Shown piece by piece: positions 4,733 through 6,742 of a DNA stretch of 6,742 nt; within the stretch, counting starts at the first letter, position 1, and each line of letters begins with the position of its first letter. The notes beneath the pieces are model-generated. The model was not told the origin of the DNA. It was given only the letters and a program-made list of their open reading frames with translations, and did no database searches. Position numbers and translations under genes: made by a program. Source of the DNA: Minisyncoccota bacterium (GTDB lineage: Bacteria > Patescibacteriota > Minisyncoccia > SW-4-49-11); contig JAHEOE010000033.1 of the NCBI GenBank assembly GCA_018609785.1, positions 1-6,742 on the forward strand. Direction: 5' to 3'.

Positions 4733-6742
4733 CTACACCCAATCCGTATCAACATGGCTCTGAACTCGGGCTATAAGATATTCTATATAGTCACTTACTT
4801 CCTTATCCGTCAATGAACGATCTGACGCCCGATATTCCAAATGAAACGTTACATTTTTATAAGTGTCAGCTTCATAGACATCAACGAAAGTAATCCGCTC
4901 GCACAAATCGCTTCGATATTTCTTAAGGAGTTGATAAAGCTCTTCACTGCTCACTGTTGTGGCAACGGAGAGCGTAATGTCACGCTTAACGCTCGGATAA
5001 ACAGATAAGGACTTAAATTGCCATGGCCGGAACTTCGCTACTTCATAAAGTCGAGACAGATTCAGTTCAACAATATGATCCTCCACTCGGTACGTACCAA
5101 CCTCTGTCCCATCGTACCACCACGTAATAAGCCCGGACTCCGGTTGAGAAAGCGTAAGTGGTTCCACATCTATGTACCGATCTTGAAGAACTCGAATAAT
5201 CCCCGCTCGCAGACACTGCAAATGACGCGCTTCTTCAGTTCCCTTGGAGAGCTCCATATACACGGTTAAATGTGTCTGCTCACCGGTAGTATAAAATACT
5301 TGCGCAATCTCAAACATCTGAAGCATATGTCCACGACCCGTGTTCTTCTCGACCGCGCGTCGCATTCCTTCACGCAACGAACCACGCATAAACGGTGTTT
5401 CTTCACTCACAGGATTTTGCAACCGAATCTCACCTTCACTCGCATACGGATACGTATGAAGCTCGTCATAACCCAATCCCTTAAGCGTATATCGCACGCC
5501 TTTGCAAAACTCAAAGAAGGAATTTCGTTCGGCCATAGTGGCCGCAAATGTAGTATCCGGCGTAATATGCTCATATCCGTACAAACGCGCGACTTCTTCG
5601 ATTAAATCCTCAGGGGTTTTCAAATCCAACCGATACCATGGCGGTGTAACATCTAATAGATATTCTTGAATACGCGCTCCAGTATCAAGTCCCAAAAAAC
5701 TTAATCCCACCCCCTGTCGCAAAAATTCTCGCGGACTGGTGTGCTCCTCAACCTGACACCCGATCTGTTCCAGATAGCCTCGAATATTTTCCGGCGCAAT
5801 ATCCACCCCCAAATACGAAGCCACGTACGCGGGTGACAAAGAAATTGCCTCATGGTCGGTAACTCTCTCACCATCATCAATATACCCGTTGATAAACAAT
5901 TTCTGCTCTTTAACATGCCAAGAATACTCTTCCTTACCGGACGCGTCCCCTTCTTCAATTACAAGCTGCGCCATTTGCTCCAGATAATAGATAAACCGCC
6001 CAAGCCCGGTCTCAGCAAATTCTACAGGCAATCCTTTCTCAAACCGTTTAGAAGCATCGGTTAATTGATGCAGTCGCCGCGCGGTTCGCAAAATATGCCG
6101 CGGTTCAAAGCATGCGCTTTCCACCACGATACGATCCGTTTCATCATCGACTTTGGAGTTTTCACTTCCAAGAATCCCCGCCAAGGCAATAATTTTTTCT
6201 TCATCGCAAATAACAATATCTCCGGCTTTGAGTACCAATTCTTCTCCGCCCAGACCAATAAAATGCTCACCTTCTTCAGCCTGACGAACGGTAATTTGCG
6301 TACCACTTAACTTATCCGCGTCAAAAACATGAATCGGCTGTCCGACTTCTTCCATGACGTAATTGCCGAGAGCGACAAGCGGATGAGTATGTGTCGTATT
6401 GATATCTTTTCGAGGAGTTACCATCAAATTCGCCACACCTTCAGCTTCCAATGCCAAATAACGCTTACATATCGTTTCATCGCGAGAGATACTCATTTCA
6501 TTGGTTTCTTCCGGAAAAGAAAGTTCGGGCTCCTGTAATGGCGTTCCGGTCAATGTGGCAATTTCTCGAGCGACACCATAGGCGGAAAACGCATCCGAAG
6601 CTCGAGGTCCGAGAGCCGTAGTATCAATCTCCAACTCGAAGTCCCCCTCTTCTATAACGTAACTCAACGGAGTACCGGGAAGCTCCTCAGTTTCTAACAC
6701 CATAATGCCGGTACTGGTTTCCGCAAGCCCGAGCTCTTCTTC
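4733..6742 (-). CDS. pheT: Phenylalanyl-tRNA synthetase beta subunit (partial, N-terminus beyond right edge)
   Basis: PheT pairs with PheS as an alpha2-beta2 enzyme that charges tRNA-Phe; the beta subunit binds the tRNA and edits mischarged tyrosine. The frame has no stop up to the right edge. The 13 codons before the ATG at 6703 encode EEELGLAETSTGI, matching the conserved 'S..ELGLs.dseGI' segment of PheT, so that Met is internal and about 120 residues are missing. Counting that Met as 1: a B3/B4 editing domain at about 78-245 (GQPIHVFDADKL, VVESACFEP, RRLHQLTDASKRFEKG), B5 at about 287-382 (DLIEEVARLYGYEHI at 366-380), the catalytic-like core at about 395-560 (LQNPVSEETPFMRGSL), and the C-terminal FDX-ACB anticodon-binding domain at about 567-656 (YPSVKRDITLSV, SDRSLTDKEV). 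Three places differ from the usual family pattern: the DLTPNRxD motif is TTALGPRASDAF, part of the editing domain is shortened, and B5 carries an insertion. pheS is presumably just outside the window. Confidence 0.97.
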   Translation of the reverse strand, partial: EEELGLAETSTGIMVLETEELPGTPLSYVIEEGDFELEIDTTALGPRASDAFSAYGVAREIATLTGTPLQEPELSFPEETNEMSISRDETICKRYLALEAEGVANLMVTPRKDINTTHTHPLVALGNYVMEEVGQPIHVFDADKLSGTQITVRQAEEGEHFIGLGGEELVLKAGDIVICDEEKIIALAGILGSENSKVDDETDRIVVESACFEPRHILRTARRLHQLTDASKRFEKGLPVEFAETGLGRFIYYLEQMAQLVIEEGDASGKEEYSWHVKEQKLFINGYIDDGERVTDHEAISLSPAYVASYLGVDIAPENIRGYLEQIGCQVEEHTSPREFLRQGVGLSFLGLDTGARIQEYLLDVTPPWYRLDLKTPEDLIEEVARLYGYEHITPDTTFAATMAERNSFFEFCKGVRYTLKGLGYDELHTYPYASEGEIRLQNPVSEETPFMRGSLREGMRRAVEKNTGRGHMLQMFEIAQVFYTTGEQTHLTVYMELSKGTEEARHLQCLRAGIIRVLQDRYIDVEPLTLSQPESGLITWWYDGTEVGTYRVEDHIVELNLSRLYEVAKFRPWQFKSLSVYPSVKRDITLSVATTVSSEELYQLLKKYRSDLCERITFVDVYEADTYKNVTFHLEYRASDRSLTDKEVSDYIEYLIARVQSHVDTDWV

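Noticed and set aside
6701..6703. ATG at 6703 as the start of pheT.
   Set aside because: The frame stays open upstream to the window edge and encodes conserved PheT residues (ELGLAETSTGI), so this Met is internal.

Overview
The window carries three genes, all on the minus strand, read from right to left: the 3' part of pheT (phenylalanyl-tRNA synthetase beta subunit, cut by the right edge), a 739-residue secreted repeat protein, and the 5' four fifths of uvrA (nucleotide excision repair, cut by the left edge). No RNA gene, CRISPR array, transposase or phage gene is visible. The long plus-strand open frames are antisense shadows.

The host is a bacterium with moderate GC and compact spacing. 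The exported protein joins short 'VYLxExGKKR' repeats to a seven-repeat predicted beta-propeller. From memory, that combination resembles secreted proteins of Candidate Phyla Radiation (Patescibacteria) genomes. The divergent PheT and the lack of clear Shine-Dalgarno sequences would fit such a lineage, but no sequence here proves it. Both visible stop codons are TAG.

Region by region. 6742-4733: pheT, open to the right edge, lacking about 120 N-terminal codons and presumably following pheS outside the window. 4732-4597: a 136-bp gap holding an 88-bp imperfect inverted-repeat element (4635-4722) and a good sigma70-type promoter (4623-4650) whose -35 box lies inside one arm of the inverted repeat. 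4596-2377: the secreted protein, with a signal peptide, four N-terminal repeats, a short acidic proline-containing linker, seven propeller repeats and a Cys- and Gln/Ser/Asn-rich tail. 2376-2254: a 123-bp gap with a probable uvrA promoter (2290-2318). 2253-1: uvrA, with both Walker A motifs visible; the second signature, the second Walker B and the C-terminal zinc finger lie beyond the left edge.

The genes do not form an obvious functional unit: two housekeeping genes flank an exported accessory protein. Each downstream gene has its own candidate promoter. The points most worth a second look are the inverted-repeat element that supplies a promoter -35 box, UvrA's loss of the first two cysteines of its first zinc module, the rewritten segment of the PheT editing domain, and the two-repeat-type secreted protein. 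I do not see convincing evidence of a wholly new multi-gene system.
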